Below, piece by piece: positions 26,114-35,636 of a stretch of 64,000 nt of DNA. The DNA is from Marinomonas sp. MED121 (GTDB lineage: Bacteria; Pseudomonadota; Gammaproteobacteria; Pseudomonadales; Marinomonadaceae), in NCBI RefSeq assembly GCF_000153025.1, contig NZ_CH672436.1, forward strand, positions 40,519 to 104,518, written 5' to 3'. The position numbers and the translations under genes are program-made. Each line of letters opens with the position of its first letter. Within the stretch, counting starts at the first letter, position 1. The notes under the pieces were generated by a model, which had not been told where the DNA came from, made no database searches, and saw nothing but the letters and a program-made list of their open reading frames with translations.

Positions 26114-26719
26114 ATGAGCCAAGCATCCCCATTAATAACTTTTTGTAATTGGTTTAGCCAACTGGTTGTGATGAATTTGTGTTGGATGCTTATGCTTGTG
26201 TTGGGAGCTGGAGTGTTTGGCGTAATCCCAGCAACTAGCACCTTATTGTTAATATTTCGTCGTTTCATGAATAAGGGCAACAAAACCGGTTTGACTGATT
26301 TTTTTTGTGAATGGTGCAAAGAGCTGGTGGTTAGCAACGTAGTTGGCCTTCCCATTATATTGATGATGTTTTCTCTTGGCTGGTATTTACATTGGGCACT
26401 TGGCAGTGATACCGAAATATTACAGCTGCTTAGCTTGGCTATTTTACCTTTGCTGGCATTTTTGATGATGTTGTTGAGTGCATCAATTCTTCAAGGGAGC
26501 ATATTCCGAGCATCAGCAAAGCAACGCTGGAGGCTGGCTTTGAGCCTATTGCGTAGCCACCCAAGTTTACCATTTACCCTTATTTTGGTGAGTGCGTTGT
26601 GCGTGTTAGTAGGCCTGTTTTCACCCATCGTGTTTTTGTTGTTTGGCATAACGCCAGCCGCCTTATTGGTATTGGCATGGTATATCCACAAATTTCCTGA
26701 TTTGAATAAAAGTAATTAA
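26114..26719 (+). CDS. YesL/DUF624-like membrane protein
   Basis: About 201 residues starting at the ATG at 26114; a longer frame from 25991 merely overlaps the permease gene. Four or five hydrophobic segments are visible. The N-terminal FCNWFSQLVVMNLCWMLMLV followed by GVIPATSTLLLIFRRF resembles YesL-type proteins, which are often found in Gram-positive CUT1 transporter operons. The function of that family is unknown. It sits between the permease and epimerase genes in the same operon, so an auxiliary role in uptake is a guess. Confidence 0.7.
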   Translation: MSQASPLITFCNWFSQLVVMNLCWMLMLVLGAGVFGVIPATSTLLLIFRRFMNKGNKTGLTDFFCEWCKELVVSNVVGLPIILMMFSLGWYLHWALGSDTEILQLLSLAILPLLAFLMMLLSASILQGSIFRASAKQRWRLALSLLRSHPSLPFTLILVSALCVLVGLFSPIVFLLFGITPAALLVLAWYIHKFPDLNKSN

Positions 26720-26723
26720 AAAT

Positions 26724-27941
26724 ATGAAACTAAAAGACTTTAAGCAAGAAATGGCGCATGAGGTAGATAACAATATCTTGAGCTTTTGGCTTGAAATGAT
26801 AGACGAGAGCAATGGTGGTTTTCACTGTTTTGCTGATTTCAATGGTACCGTTGATAAAGATCATGACAAAGCCGTTCTATTGCATTCTCGAATACTATGG
26901 AGTTTTTCAGCTGCGCATCGGATTCTTCCAAATGAGAAGTATTTGGCAGCCGCAAAACATGCGTATTTGTTCATAAAAGAACAAGCTTTAGACAGCGAGA
27001 GCTGCGGAGTTTACTGGATGCTCGATAGCAAAGGTAAAGTGAAAGACCCGCAAAAACATATCTATAACCAAGGTTTTGCTATTTATGCTTTAACTGAATA
27101 TTTTCGCATAACTAAAGATCAAGAAGCGCTTGATATTGCCAAAGGCTTATTTGAACTTATTGAGTCAAATGCTTACGACCAGGTCAATGGCGGCTATATC
27201 GAAGCATTTGACCAGCATTGGCAGGCCATAGAAAACCATCTTGTATGTGATACCGCAGAAGAAGTTCTGGCTGAAAAGTCGATGAACACCCATCTTCACA
27301 TATTAGAAGCTTATGCAAATTTGCATCGAGTATGGCCTAATGAACTGGTTGAGCAACGCCTTAGTGAGTTACTAGTGTTGTTCCGCGACACCATTGTTGA
27401 TGAACATTTACACTTTGGCTTGTTCTTTAGTCGCGATTGGAAATGTGTGTCTAAAGATGTGTCTTATGGTCATGACATTGAGGGTACTTGGCTGTTAGAC
27501 GACGCTGCAGCTTGTATCAGCAATAAGCAACTTTCTGCGAGCATTTATGCGCTAACTACCAAAATGGCCGATGTGACCCTGATGCAAGGCAGAGATGCTG
27601 ATGGCGCTATTTTCAATGAGTTACAACACGGAAAAATGTTAGACAGTGATCGTATTTGGTGGGTTCAAGCGGAAGCAATGGTGGGCTTTTATAATGCCTT
27701 TCAAAAAGACTTTGACTCTAGGTATTTGGGGGCTGCTCAAGACTGCTGGAAAATCATTAAACATCAAATTGTAGATATGAAAAATGGAGAGTGGCATTGG
27801 AAAACCGATCGCCAAGGTAATCCATATACCGGTGAAGCGAAAGTTGAGCCGTGGAAATGTCCCTATCATAATGGCCGCGCATGCCTAGAAATTTATTCAA
27901 GAATCACCAGTTATGAGGAAAATAGCTATGCATGCTGTTGA
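26724..27941 (+). CDS. AGE-family epimerase, probable mannobiose (cellobiose) 2-epimerase
   Basis: A 405-residue (alpha/alpha)6-barrel epimerase. The segment YGHDIEGTWLLDDA near residue 248 and WKCPYHNGRACLEI near 378 carry the histidines that serve as acid/base in cellobiose/mannobiose 2-epimerases, and GHDIE.xWLL is the signature of that branch rather than of N-acetylglucosamine 2-epimerases. With a GH130 mannosylglucose phosphorylase nearby, it most likely turns beta-1,4-mannobiose into mannosyl-glucose in the cytoplasm. Its 3' end overlaps the start of the ATPase gene. Confidence 0.87.
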   Translation: MKLKDFKQEMAHEVDNNILSFWLEMIDESNGGFHCFADFNGTVDKDHDKAVLLHSRILWSFSAAHRILPNEKYLAAAKHAYLFIKEQALDSESCGVYWMLDSKGKVKDPQKHIYNQGFAIYALTEYFRITKDQEALDIAKGLFELIESNAYDQVNGGYIEAFDQHWQAIENHLVCDTAEEVLAEKSMNTHLHILEAYANLHRVWPNELVEQRLSELLVLFRDTIVDEHLHFGLFFSRDWKCVSKDVSYGHDIEGTWLLDDAAACISNKQLSASIYALTTKMADVTLMQGRDADGAIFNELQHGKMLDSDRIWWVQAEAMVGFYNAFQKDFDSRYLGAAQDCWKIIKHQIVDMKNGEWHWKTDRQGNPYTGEAKVEPWKCPYHNGRACLEIYSRITSYEENSYACC

Positions 27942-29010
27942 AGTTAAAGCGTTAAATAAAGCCTACGGTAAAAATGTAATTATCGACGGTATTGGCCTAG
28001 AGATGGAAGCCGGTGGATTTACTGTTCTGCTTGGCCCATCGGGTTGCGGTAAATCAACGTTATTGCGTTTGATTGCAGGCCTAGAGGATGTAACAGCAGG
28101 GGGCATTTTTATCGGAGATAAAGACGTAACCTTAGAAGATCCGAAAAACCGCGATATAGCGATGGTGTTTCAGTCTTATGCGCTATTTCCACATATGACC
28201 GTTTCGGAGAATATCGGCTTCGGCATGTTAATCAACAAAAAGCCAAAAGCAGAGATAGAGAAGCGTGTTAAAGAAGTTGCTCAGTTACTACAGATTGAAC
28301 CTTTATTAGATCGAACTCCAGCTCAACTGTCGGGTGGTCAACGTCAAAGGGTAGCAATTGGTCGTGCGTTAATGCGTAACCCTAAAGTGTTTTTGTTCGA
28401 TGAGCCATTAAGTAACTTGGATGCAAAACTGCGTGGTGAGATGCGCTTAGAGCTTAAAAACCTGCACGCTAAACTAAACGCTACCATTTTGTACGTAACT
28501 CATGACCAAATCGAGGCGATGACCTTAGCGACGAAGATTGTGTTGTTAAATAAAGGAGAGATCCAACAAATTGGTACTCCTTATGAGATTTACAATCAAC
28601 CTAGTAATGTGTTCGTAGCCAAATTTGTTGGATCACCACAAATCAACTTGTTAAAAGGTGAGTTAATGGGAGGCGAAGGTGACTGGAATGTATTGGTGAA
28701 TGATATCCAGATTCCTATCCCAAACTATGAGTTTACTAAACAACCCAAGAAAGGCATGCAGGTGTTGCTAGGTATTCGTCCAGAGCATATTACCCAATCG
28801 CCGCTTAATAGCGCTTTTGAAACTGAGCTCACTGTAACAGCGTTTGAAATGACTGGATCAGAAACCTTAGCTGAGTTCGACATGCACGGCCAGCCAGTGA
28901 GAGCCAAGTTAGACGCAAATATTCAGATTAAGAACGGCGATAACTTTGGCTTGCACTTTAATCTGCAAAATATTTCGTTATTTAACGCAGAAACAGAGAC
29001 CAGATCGTAA
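27928..29010 (+). CDS. CUT1 sugar ABC transporter ATPase (MalK/UgpC/MsiK type)
   Basis: About 360 residues. Walker A is GPSGCGKST, the Q-loop FQSYALFPHMT, the signature LSGGQRQRVAIGRAL, Walker B VFLFDEPLSNLD and the H-loop YVTHDQIEAMTLA; a C-terminal TOBE/MalK regulatory domain of about 120 residues follows (GIRPEHI). The start at 27928 is chosen since GAGGAAAAT precedes it; an in-frame ATG at 27913 lies in that RBS. It overlaps the epimerase gene by 14 bases and powers the two upstream permeases. Confidence 0.94.
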   Translation: MHAVEVKALNKAYGKNVIIDGIGLEMEAGGFTVLLGPSGCGKSTLLRLIAGLEDVTAGGIFIGDKDVTLEDPKNRDIAMVFQSYALFPHMTVSENIGFGMLINKKPKAEIEKRVKEVAQLLQIEPLLDRTPAQLSGGQRQRVAIGRALMRNPKVFLFDEPLSNLDAKLRGEMRLELKNLHAKLNATILYVTHDQIEAMTLATKIVLLNKGEIQQIGTPYEIYNQPSNVFVAKFVGSPQINLLKGELMGGEGDWNVLVNDIQIPIPNYEFTKQPKKGMQVLLGIRPEHITQSPLNSAFETELTVTAFEMTGSETLAEFDMHGQPVRAKLDANIQIKNGDNFGLHFNLQNISLFNAETETRS

Positions 29011-29197
29011 TAATCGCTCCTTATGGGAAGTTTGTTTTTTGGTTAATTGAGCAAGGTTAATCGAAAGCTTTGACATGATTTGTAACTTTTGCATTTATAG
29101 GTGAGTATTCTATCCATACCCTTGTGGCTAAAGGGAGGGTGTGAGACCATTTTAGCTGAAATCGTTACGAATTTTTGTATAGGAAGTGAAGGTGATC

Positions 29198-30202
29198 ATG
29201 GCAAAGGCAACGTTAAAAACTATTGCAGAATATACGGGTTTGTCTGTCACTACAGTGTCAAGGGCATTGAAAGATGGTGATGATGTAAAGCAACCCACCA
29301 AAGAAATAGTTAAGGCTGCAGCCAAAAAGCTTGGTTATCGACCCAATCTCTCTGGTGTTGGGCTTCGTACTGGTATTAACTACAACATTTGCGCAATTTT
29401 ACCGGTAACCAAGCCTGGTGATATTGTCGGTGATGTTGGCTCACTTGCACTGATCGAAGGTCTCACCGCTGCACTTAAAGGAACACCTTACCACCTGACT
29501 GTATTACCAATGGCTCCGGATGAAGACCCAATGGAGCCTGTAAGGTATGCATTCGAAAATAACCTTTGTGGCGGTATGATTTTCAACTTAACTAAAACTC
29601 AAGATGAACGCGTTGCTTATCTGCATAACAACGAGATACCGTTTGTCACCTTTGGCCAAACGGAAATGAGTATTGAGCATCCATATGTGGATATCGATAA
29701 CCATGATATGGCTTATCGTGCGGCAAGGCAGCTTTATGAGCAAGGGCGCAAAAATATTCGCTTGTTAAGTTCTTCTCATGATTATACCTATGCATGGCAT
29801 AAGTATTACGGTGCGCGGCGAGCAGCTAGAGAGTTTGGTTACGACTTTGAGATTGAGAAAAACATTATTTTAGATTCCGATGTTGACGACTATCGTAAAC
29901 TTGGCAACAAAATGATGTTGGGCGATCAAGCTCCTGATGGCTTAATTTGTGGTTCTGAAATCAGTGCCTGTGGTTTGCTGGCCGGGATCCAAGATACAGG
30001 CAAGACTATTGGTGAAGATATCGATGTGGTACTGGTAGAGACGTGTGATCTCCCAAGCTTTTTTATGCCGCCAATTTCGGGTTACAGACAAGACTTTCAC
30101 CAAGTGGGTCGAAAGTTGATTCAACACTTGCTGCGCCGAATTAACGGCGAGACGGTTAAGCATCTGCAGACTTTACAAAAAACGGTTTATTATCAACGTT
30201 AA
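29198..30202 (+). CDS. LacI-family transcriptional regulator of the mannan locus
   Basis: About 334 residues. The DNA-binding head is TLKTIAEYTGLSVTTVSRAL with hinge KKLGYRPNLSGVGLRTG, followed by a sugar-binding type I periplasmic fold (ICAILPV, VDIDNHDMAYRAARQL, DGLICGSEISACG). The ATG at 29198 follows GAAGGTG; an upstream GTG at 29186 is less likely. It lies inside the locus whose operons carry matching GTAACGTTAC operators, so it is the probable repressor, induced by a mannose oligosaccharide or mannose phosphate. A half-like site, ATCGTTACGAATT, sits just upstream of the gene (29160-29173) and may allow autoregulation. Confidence 0.92.
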   Translation: MAKATLKTIAEYTGLSVTTVSRALKDGDDVKQPTKEIVKAAAKKLGYRPNLSGVGLRTGINYNICAILPVTKPGDIVGDVGSLALIEGLTAALKGTPYHLTVLPMAPDEDPMEPVRYAFENNLCGGMIFNLTKTQDERVAYLHNNEIPFVTFGQTEMSIEHPYVDIDNHDMAYRAARQLYEQGRKNIRLLSSSHDYTYAWHKYYGARRAAREFGYDFEIEKNIILDSDVDDYRKLGNKMMLGDQAPDGLICGSEISACGLLAGIQDTGKTIGEDIDVVLVETCDLPSFFMPPISGYRQDFHQVGRKLIQHLLRRINGETVKHLQTLQKTVYYQR

Positions 30203-30315
30203 ACGTCCAAGTAAACAGATTCGCGTGATTTGTAGCTTTAATGGAAAACGAGTTACAAGTCACATTCCCTAGTTTTTAGCTTACATTCTCTTGAATTAAG
30301 CTTTTTATATTGCAA

Positions 30316-30333
30316 AATGGTAACGTTACGATT
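30316..30333. promoter_or_regulatory. LacI-type operator before the phosphomannomutase operon
   Basis: AATGGTAACGTTACGATT equals the inverse of the 24097 site. It covers the first in-frame ATG of the next open frame, which is why the start at 30350 is preferred. Confidence 0.78.
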
Positions 30334-30349
30334 TGGAGTGAATAAGACA

Positions 30350-31714
30350 ATGCATAATACATCTGCTTTTAAAGCTTACGATATTCGAGGTAAGTTACCT
30401 GAACAACTAAATAACGATTTGTCTTATCGAATAGGCAGAGCGTATGCGGACTTTCTTAAACCTAAAAAGGTTGCTGTAGGCTACGACATTCGCCTTAGTA
30501 GCCCAGAGTTTGCCAAGGCAGTTATTAAAGGCTTAAACGATAGTGGTGTAGAAGTTTTAGAGCTAGGCTTAGTTGGCACCGAAGAAGTTTATTTTGCCAC
30601 CGACCATCTAAACCTAGACGGCGGAATAATGGTTACAGCTAGCCATAACCCTAAAGATTACAACGGCATTAAGCTGGTAAAAGAATCTGCTAAACCGATT
30701 AGTGGAGATAGTGGTCTTAATGACATTAAAGCCTTAGTGGAAAGTGCTGACTATTCTGCCCCTGTTGAGTCTATTATTACTGGAAAATCGAAACGTTACG
30801 ACGTATCTGGGGAATATACTCAACACCTACTGAGCTTTATTGAAGCTGCAAAATTAAAACCGCTTAAAGTTGTCGTTAATGCCGGCAACGGTGCTGCTGG
30901 CCATATGCTTGACAACTTAGAAGAGCATCTTCTGTTCGAGTTTATCAAAGTCAATCATCAACCTGATGGCAACTTCCCAAATGGGATCCCTAACCCACTG
31001 TTGCCGGAGAATCGTGAAGATACCCGCAAGGCGGTGTTAGCCCACAAGGCTGATTTTGGTGTCGCATGGGACGGAGATGTAGATCGTTGTTTCTTATTCG
31101 ACGAAAACGGCGACTTTATTGAGGGGTATTACATCGTTGGTTTATTGGCAAAAGCATTTTTAGCTAAGCAGCCTGGTTCTAAGATCATTCACGACCCGCG
31201 TTTAACTTGGAACACCATTGATATAGTGGAAGCCGAAAAAGGTGAAGCAATACAAAGTAAAACTGGTCACGCCTTTATCAAAGAGCGGATGCGCGCAGAA
31301 GACGCAGTATATGGTGGCGAAATGAGTGCACACCATTATTTCCGCGATTTTGCTTATTGTGACAGCGGAATGTTGCCATGGTTGTTGATCGCTGAGCTGG
31401 TATCCAATGGAGAGCTATCTCTATCGCAATATGTTGAACAGCAGCAAGCTAACTTCCCAATTTCCGGGGAAATCAACAGTACCTTAGGTCATGCAAAAGC
31501 TGCAGTTGACGCAGTTATGGAAGCATTCAAAGAAGAAGCCTTAGTTGTAGATAAAACCGACGGCATCAGCCTTGAGTTTGAACAGTGGCGCTTCAACTTA
31601 CGAAGTTCTAACACCGAACCGGTTGTTCGATTAAACGTTGAGTCACGAGGTGACCGCGCACTGATGGAACAAAAAACACAACAAATTTTAAATATTCTAA
31701 AACAATTTAATTAA
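30350..31714 (+). CDS. manB: Phosphomannomutase/phosphoglucomutase (ManB/CpsG type)
   Basis: About 454 residues of an alpha-D-phosphohexomutase. The catalytic Ser lies in TASHNPKDYNGIK, the metal loop is WDGDVDRCFLF, the sugar-binding loop GGEMSAHHYFRDF, and the phosphate loop RSSNTEPVVRLNVES. GEMSAHHYF is typical of phosphomannomutases. The start at 30350 is chosen because the earlier ATG lies in an operator and GGAG precedes this one. In the pathway it converts mannose 1-phosphate released by the GH130 phosphorylases to mannose 6-phosphate. It is followed by those two genes at 13- and 8-base spacing. Confidence 0.93.
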   Translation: MHNTSAFKAYDIRGKLPEQLNNDLSYRIGRAYADFLKPKKVAVGYDIRLSSPEFAKAVIKGLNDSGVEVLELGLVGTEEVYFATDHLNLDGGIMVTASHNPKDYNGIKLVKESAKPISGDSGLNDIKALVESADYSAPVESIITGKSKRYDVSGEYTQHLLSFIEAAKLKPLKVVVNAGNGAAGHMLDNLEEHLLFEFIKVNHQPDGNFPNGIPNPLLPENREDTRKAVLAHKADFGVAWDGDVDRCFLFDENGDFIEGYYIVGLLAKAFLAKQPGSKIIHDPRLTWNTIDIVEAEKGEAIQSKTGHAFIKERMRAEDAVYGGEMSAHHYFRDFAYCDSGMLPWLLIAELVSNGELSLSQYVEQQQANFPISGEINSTLGHAKAAVDAVMEAFKEEALVVDKTDGISLEFEQWRFNLRSSNTEPVVRLNVESRGDRALMEQKTQQILNILKQFN

Positions 31715-31727
31715 GCTGGAGTAAGCA

Positions 31728-32720
31728 ATGACAGTAAAAATTTTGGGTGAATCCCTACCAAATATTCCATGGGAAGACCGCCCTGCCAATTGCCAAGATG
31801 TAATGTGGCGTCACAGCAACAATCCAATTATCGGTTGGAATCCGTTTCCAGCTGCAGCCCGTGTTTATAACAGTGCTGTAGTACCGTTTAACGATGGCTT
31901 TATTGGTGTGTTCCGTTCTGACTACAAAAACGGTCGTCCACACCTGCATGTTGGATACAGTCAAGACGCTTTAAGTTGGGAATTTGAAGAAGAAGCTATT
32001 CAGTGGGTAGACGCTGAAGGTAAACCATTTCAGCCTACTTACGCTTACGACCCTCGTGTAGTAAAGCTAGATGATACTTATTATGTTACCTGGTGTACCG
32101 ACGATCATGGCGCAACCCTTGGTATGGGCATGACTAAAGACTTTAAAACCTTTACTCGTCTTGAGAATGCCTGCGTGCCGTTTAACCGTAATGGTGTATT
32201 GTTCCCACGTAAAATTAACGGTCAATATGTATTGCTTAATCGTCCATCAGACAGCGGTCATACGCCATTTGGTGATGTGTTCTTAAGCCACAGTAACGAT
32301 ATGGAGTACTGGGGTAAGCACCGCCATGTAATTGGTAAAGGTGGTGAAGGTTGGTGGCAAGGTACCAAAATTGGTGCAGGTCCAATTCCGATCGAAACCA
32401 GTGAGGGCTGGTTAATGATTTACCACGGTGTTTCAGGTACTTGTAATGGTTTTGTATACAGTATTGGTGCTGCCATTTTGGATATCGATGAGCCTTGGAA
32501 AGTTAAATACCGTACACGTGATTATTTATTAACCCCAGAAAAAGAGTATGAAACGGCTGGCTTTGTGCCAAATGTAGCCTTTCCTTGTGCAGCTTTAGCT
32601 GATGCAGACACCGGTCGTATCGCTGTTTACTACGGTGCAGCAGACACCTATTCAGCAGTTGCATATACCCAAGTTGATGACTTGGTTGAGTACATTAAAA
32701 ACAATTCTGAGGTTTTTTAG
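31728..32720 (+). CDS. GH130 family phosphorylase, mannooligosaccharide type (GH130_2-like)
   Basis: A 330-residue five-bladed beta-propeller enzyme. Family features include YNSAVVPFNDGFIGVFRSD, YAYDPRVVKLDDTYYVTWC with the likely catalytic Asp in the DPRV segment, and TKIGAGPIPIETSEGWLMIYHG. Length and motifs fit beta-1,4-mannooligosaccharide phosphorylases, which release mannose 1-phosphate from the non-reducing end. Mannosyl-N-acetylglucosamine phosphorylase activity occurs in the same subfamily. It lies between the mutase and the second GH130 gene, so the product feeds straight into ManB. It acts in the cytoplasm; no signal peptide is visible. Confidence 0.9.
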   Translation: MTVKILGESLPNIPWEDRPANCQDVMWRHSNNPIIGWNPFPAAARVYNSAVVPFNDGFIGVFRSDYKNGRPHLHVGYSQDALSWEFEEEAIQWVDAEGKPFQPTYAYDPRVVKLDDTYYVTWCTDDHGATLGMGMTKDFKTFTRLENACVPFNRNGVLFPRKINGQYVLLNRPSDSGHTPFGDVFLSHSNDMEYWGKHRHVIGKGGEGWWQGTKIGAGPIPIETSEGWLMIYHGVSGTCNGFVYSIGAAILDIDEPWKVKYRTRDYLLTPEKEYETAGFVPNVAFPCAALADADTGRIAVYYGAADTYSAVAYTQVDDLVEYIKNNSEVF

Positions 32721-32728
32721 AGGATATT

Positions 32729-33898
32729 ATGTCGGTATTTCAACAACGATTAGCAATGCTGCAGGCAGAGCACCAGCACTTACACGCTAAAGTTAATCAA
32801 GCAGAGCTGCCTGGAAACGGCGTATTTTTGCGCTACAAGGATCCTGTCCTAACAGCCGCGCATGCCCCATTAACTTGGCGTTATGATCTAAATGCTGAAA
32901 CCAATCCTTTTTTAATGGAACGCCTTGGTATTAATGCAGTGCTTAACCCTGGCGCAATAGAATTAGATGGTAAATTTTACATGGTTGCCCGTGTAGAAGG
33001 ACATGACCGCAAATCATTCTTCGCAGTGGCCGAAAGCAACAATGGCGTCGACGGTTTTACTTTTTGGGATAAACCTTGTGAGATCGGTGAAACAGATGTT
33101 CCCGATACCAATGTATATGACATGCGTTTAACGCGCCATGAAGATGGTTGGATTTATGGTTTGTTTTGTACGGAGCGCAAAGATCCAAACGCCGCTCCTG
33201 GTGATGAATCATCAGCAGTAGCGCAGTGTGGCATAGTTCGAACAAAAGACTTAAAAATTTGGGAACGTCTTGCTGACCTTAAAACCAACTCAGCTCAGCA
33301 ACGAAACGTAGTGCTGCATCCAGAGTTTGTTGATGGCAAGTATGCTCTTTACACTCGGCCTCAAGACAGCTTTATTGAAGCTGGCAAAGGTGGTGGTATT
33401 GGGATGGCGTTTGCTGACTCAATGACTGATTGTGTAGTAGATGTTGAGCATGTAATTGAGCCAAAAACCTATCACACGATTAAAGAGTCTAAAAATGGTC
33501 AAGGGCCTGCACCGATGAAAACCGATAATGGCTGGCTGCATATTGGCCACGGTGTTCGTAATACAGCTGCCGGTTTACGTTATGTATTGTACTGCTTTAT
33601 GACCGACCTTATTGACCCGATGAAAGTAACTCATCGACCAAGTGGCTACTTCTTAGCTCCAGAAGGAGAGGAGAGAGTGGGCGACGTTTCTAATGTCGTG
33701 TTTTGCAACGGCATGGTAGCGCGAGATAATGGTGAAGTCTATATCTATTACGCTTCTTCAGATACTCGTTGCCATGTACTGACTACTAGTATTGACCAGC
33801 TAGTAGATTATGTGACCAACACGCTAGAGGATCCGTTAGACTCAGCTGGTTGTGTGAAGCAACGAATTGAGTTGATTGATCGTAATTTAGCGCTATAA
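32729..33898 (+). CDS. GH130 family phosphorylase, probable 4-O-beta-mannosyl-glucose phosphorylase (GH130_1-like)
   Basis: A 389-residue GH130 protein, close to the ~390 residues of characterised mannosylglucose phosphorylases. Motifs: FNPG-type AVLNPGAIELDGKFYMVARV, TNVYDMRLTRHEDGWIYGLF with the catalytic Asp candidate, and GPAPMKTDNGWLHIGHGV. Together with the epimerase at 26724 it would complete the pathway mannobiose -> mannosylglucose -> mannose 1-phosphate plus glucose. It starts eight bases after the previous stop and is the last gene before a terminator. Confidence 0.9.
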   Translation: MSVFQQRLAMLQAEHQHLHAKVNQAELPGNGVFLRYKDPVLTAAHAPLTWRYDLNAETNPFLMERLGINAVLNPGAIELDGKFYMVARVEGHDRKSFFAVAESNNGVDGFTFWDKPCEIGETDVPDTNVYDMRLTRHEDGWIYGLFCTERKDPNAAPGDESSAVAQCGIVRTKDLKIWERLADLKTNSAQQRNVVLHPEFVDGKYALYTRPQDSFIEAGKGGGIGMAFADSMTDCVVDVEHVIEPKTYHTIKESKNGQGPAPMKTDNGWLHIGHGVRNTAAGLRYVLYCFMTDLIDPMKVTHRPSGYFLAPEGEERVGDVSNVVFCNGMVARDNGEVYIYYASSDTRCHVLTTSIDQLVDYVTNTLEDPLDSAGCVKQRIELIDRNLAL

Positions 33899-33914
33899 AA
33901 ACACCTTTTTATCG

Positions 33915-33945
33915 AAACAAAAGCGGCCTTTAGTCGCTTTTTCGT
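33915..33945 (+). terminator. Rho-independent terminator after the GH130 genes
   Basis: AAAGCG and CGCTTT pair around GCCTTTAGT and are followed by a T-rich stretch (TTTTTCG). It lies about 25 bases past the GH130 stop. Confidence 0.6.
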
Positions 33946-34073
33946 ATCGATGTTATATGTATTTGAATGGTTATGAATTAATGCAAATATAAACTCTCAA
34001 GTCTACGTAGGTGTATTAAGTAAAAAACTTTGTTAACACTCTTTTGAATTGTTTAATATTTAATGAGGAAATG

Positions 34074-35257
34074 ATGATAGAAATTAAAGGTGTTGAACAA
34101 CATTATGATTGGGGGGGGGGGAGTTCTATATCCCTTTATTAACAGGTCAAGTGCATGCATCGGGCAAGCCGATGGCCGAACTTTGGCTTGGTGACCACCC
34201 GAGTGGAGTCGCAACTCTAACTAATGGTATTCCTCTTACTGATTGGATGGCTGCCGATTATCAAGGTCGTTTGGGAGAATCATGTATAAAATACTATGGG
34301 AAGCGTTTACCATTTTTACTTAAGGTATTAGATGTTAAAGCACCGCTTTCTATTCAGGTTCATCCAACGAAAAAGCAAGCAGAAAAGGGTTATGACTTAG
34401 AGCAAGGCTTAACTATTGAGCCTAGTAAACGTAACTATAAAGATGCTAACCATAAGCCAGAACTTATGTTGACACTTTCCGATTTTTGGCTACTACATGG
34501 TTTTAAATCTGAACCAGAAATAACAGCTTTATTAAGCAAAGAGAACAGCTTACAAACCTTATTGCCACCATTTAACGAGGGGGGCACCAAACAGCTAGTT
34601 GGCCACATTTTTGGTTTGTCTAGTAGTGAACTTGCACCTCTTATTATGCCTATAGTTAACCAGTACTTAGATGCTTATCAAGAGAATCGCATATCTAAGA
34701 ATGATGCCTACTTCTGGATGATGAGAGCCTATATGAGAGCCGCTTCGGCAAACGCTCAACTCGAAGCTGGTTTGCTGATGGTGCTACTACTTAACCTTTG
34801 TTATGTGGCCAAAGGCGGTGTTGTTTTTCAGGATGCGGGTATTCCTCATGCTTATTTAGAAGGCCAAAATATTGAGTTAATGGCAAATTCCGATAATGTG
34901 CTTCGTGCTGGCTTAACTAGCAAGCATGTTGACCAGAAAGAGCTATTAAGCATAGTTAATTTTGACCCTGTTAAAGCTAAGAGTATTGACCCAATCGCTA
35001 AAGATGGTGGTTTGGAATACCCAGTACCTGTAGATGATTTCTGTTTAACCGAGTATCGCTTAAAAGCCGGAGAAACATTATCTCTTCCGGAGAACCTTGG
35101 GCCATGTATTTGGTTCGTATTAAGCGGTGAAATGAAAATTAATGGTCAAGATAAATATTGGCGAAATGGCAGTTCTTTTTACCAGGAGCCCAGCTATACA
35201 AGTACCATTAATGCGCAGACTGAGTTAGTAATATACAGATCTTCCGTTAAACTATAG
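34074..35257 (+). pseudogene. manA: Mannose-6-phosphate isomerase, type I, out of frame at a poly-G tract
   Basis: The body (from 34112) is a clear type I phosphomannose isomerase: PFLLKVLDVKAPLSIQVHP, NHKPELML, DAGIPHAYLEGQNIELMANS and LRAGLTSKHVD contain the zinc ligands and active-site Arg. The natural start is ATG at 34074, giving MIEIKGVEQHYDW, but an 11-G run at 34111-34121 puts these residues out of frame with the rest. Nine or twelve G would restore HYDWGG...EFYIP. So the gene is off as sequenced, unless a TTG at 34109 or slippage is used. It would turn mannose 6-phosphate into fructose 6-phosphate. A sequencing error in the tract is possible. Confidence 0.8.
34111..34121. repeat. Poly-G tract (11 G) in the manA start region
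   Basis: Eleven G in a row fall at codons 13-16 of manA. The length is not compatible with the reading frame. Tracts of this kind are classic sites of slipped-strand phase variation. Confidence 0.85.
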
Positions 35258-35489
35258 TCTAAGATCTGAATATAAGCACGAAAGAGAATTTTGAGCAAAT
35301 AAGGATTGATTAAATTGATTCTGTTGACGGTTCCTTGAGCTAACGCAGCAGAATTAGATTAATTGAATCTATGTGTTATGGCAGTAGAATTAGATAGTTG
35401 CAAAATAGCGATAACAGCACTCAGACTGAAATGCTCAATGTAGCTATTGAATCGTTACGCTTATTATGTCTAATTGTCTATTCCTTTTA
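35258..35489. other. Non-coding spacer after manA
   Basis: No gene is supported. A direct repeat GCAGAATTAGAT / GTAGAATTAGAT occurs about 40 bases apart near 35346-35395. It belongs to the promoter region of the NudK operon. Confidence 0.5.
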
Positions 35490-35507
35490 ACCATAACGTT
35501 ACGTTTT
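35490..35507. promoter_or_regulatory. LacI-type operator upstream of nudK
   Basis: ACCATAACGTTACGTTTT matches the locus operator (core TAACGTTACG) with few changes. It lies about 130 bases before the NudK start and suggests common control with the mannan operons. Confidence 0.65.
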
Positions 35508-35636
35508 TAAAGTGATATTGTATATTAAATGTTTTTAAAGTTAATACATTTCATTCGCTATTGTTTATAGGGTTTTTCTTTTTTCGTATTTTGTTCAGTC
35601 GCAACTTGTAGTAGCTTTTATTTGTTAAGGTTGGTG

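Noticed and set aside
30317..30349. Upstream ATG as the phosphomannomutase start
   Set aside because: It falls inside the LacI-type operator and adds residues not seen in the family; the ATG at 30350 has an RBS.
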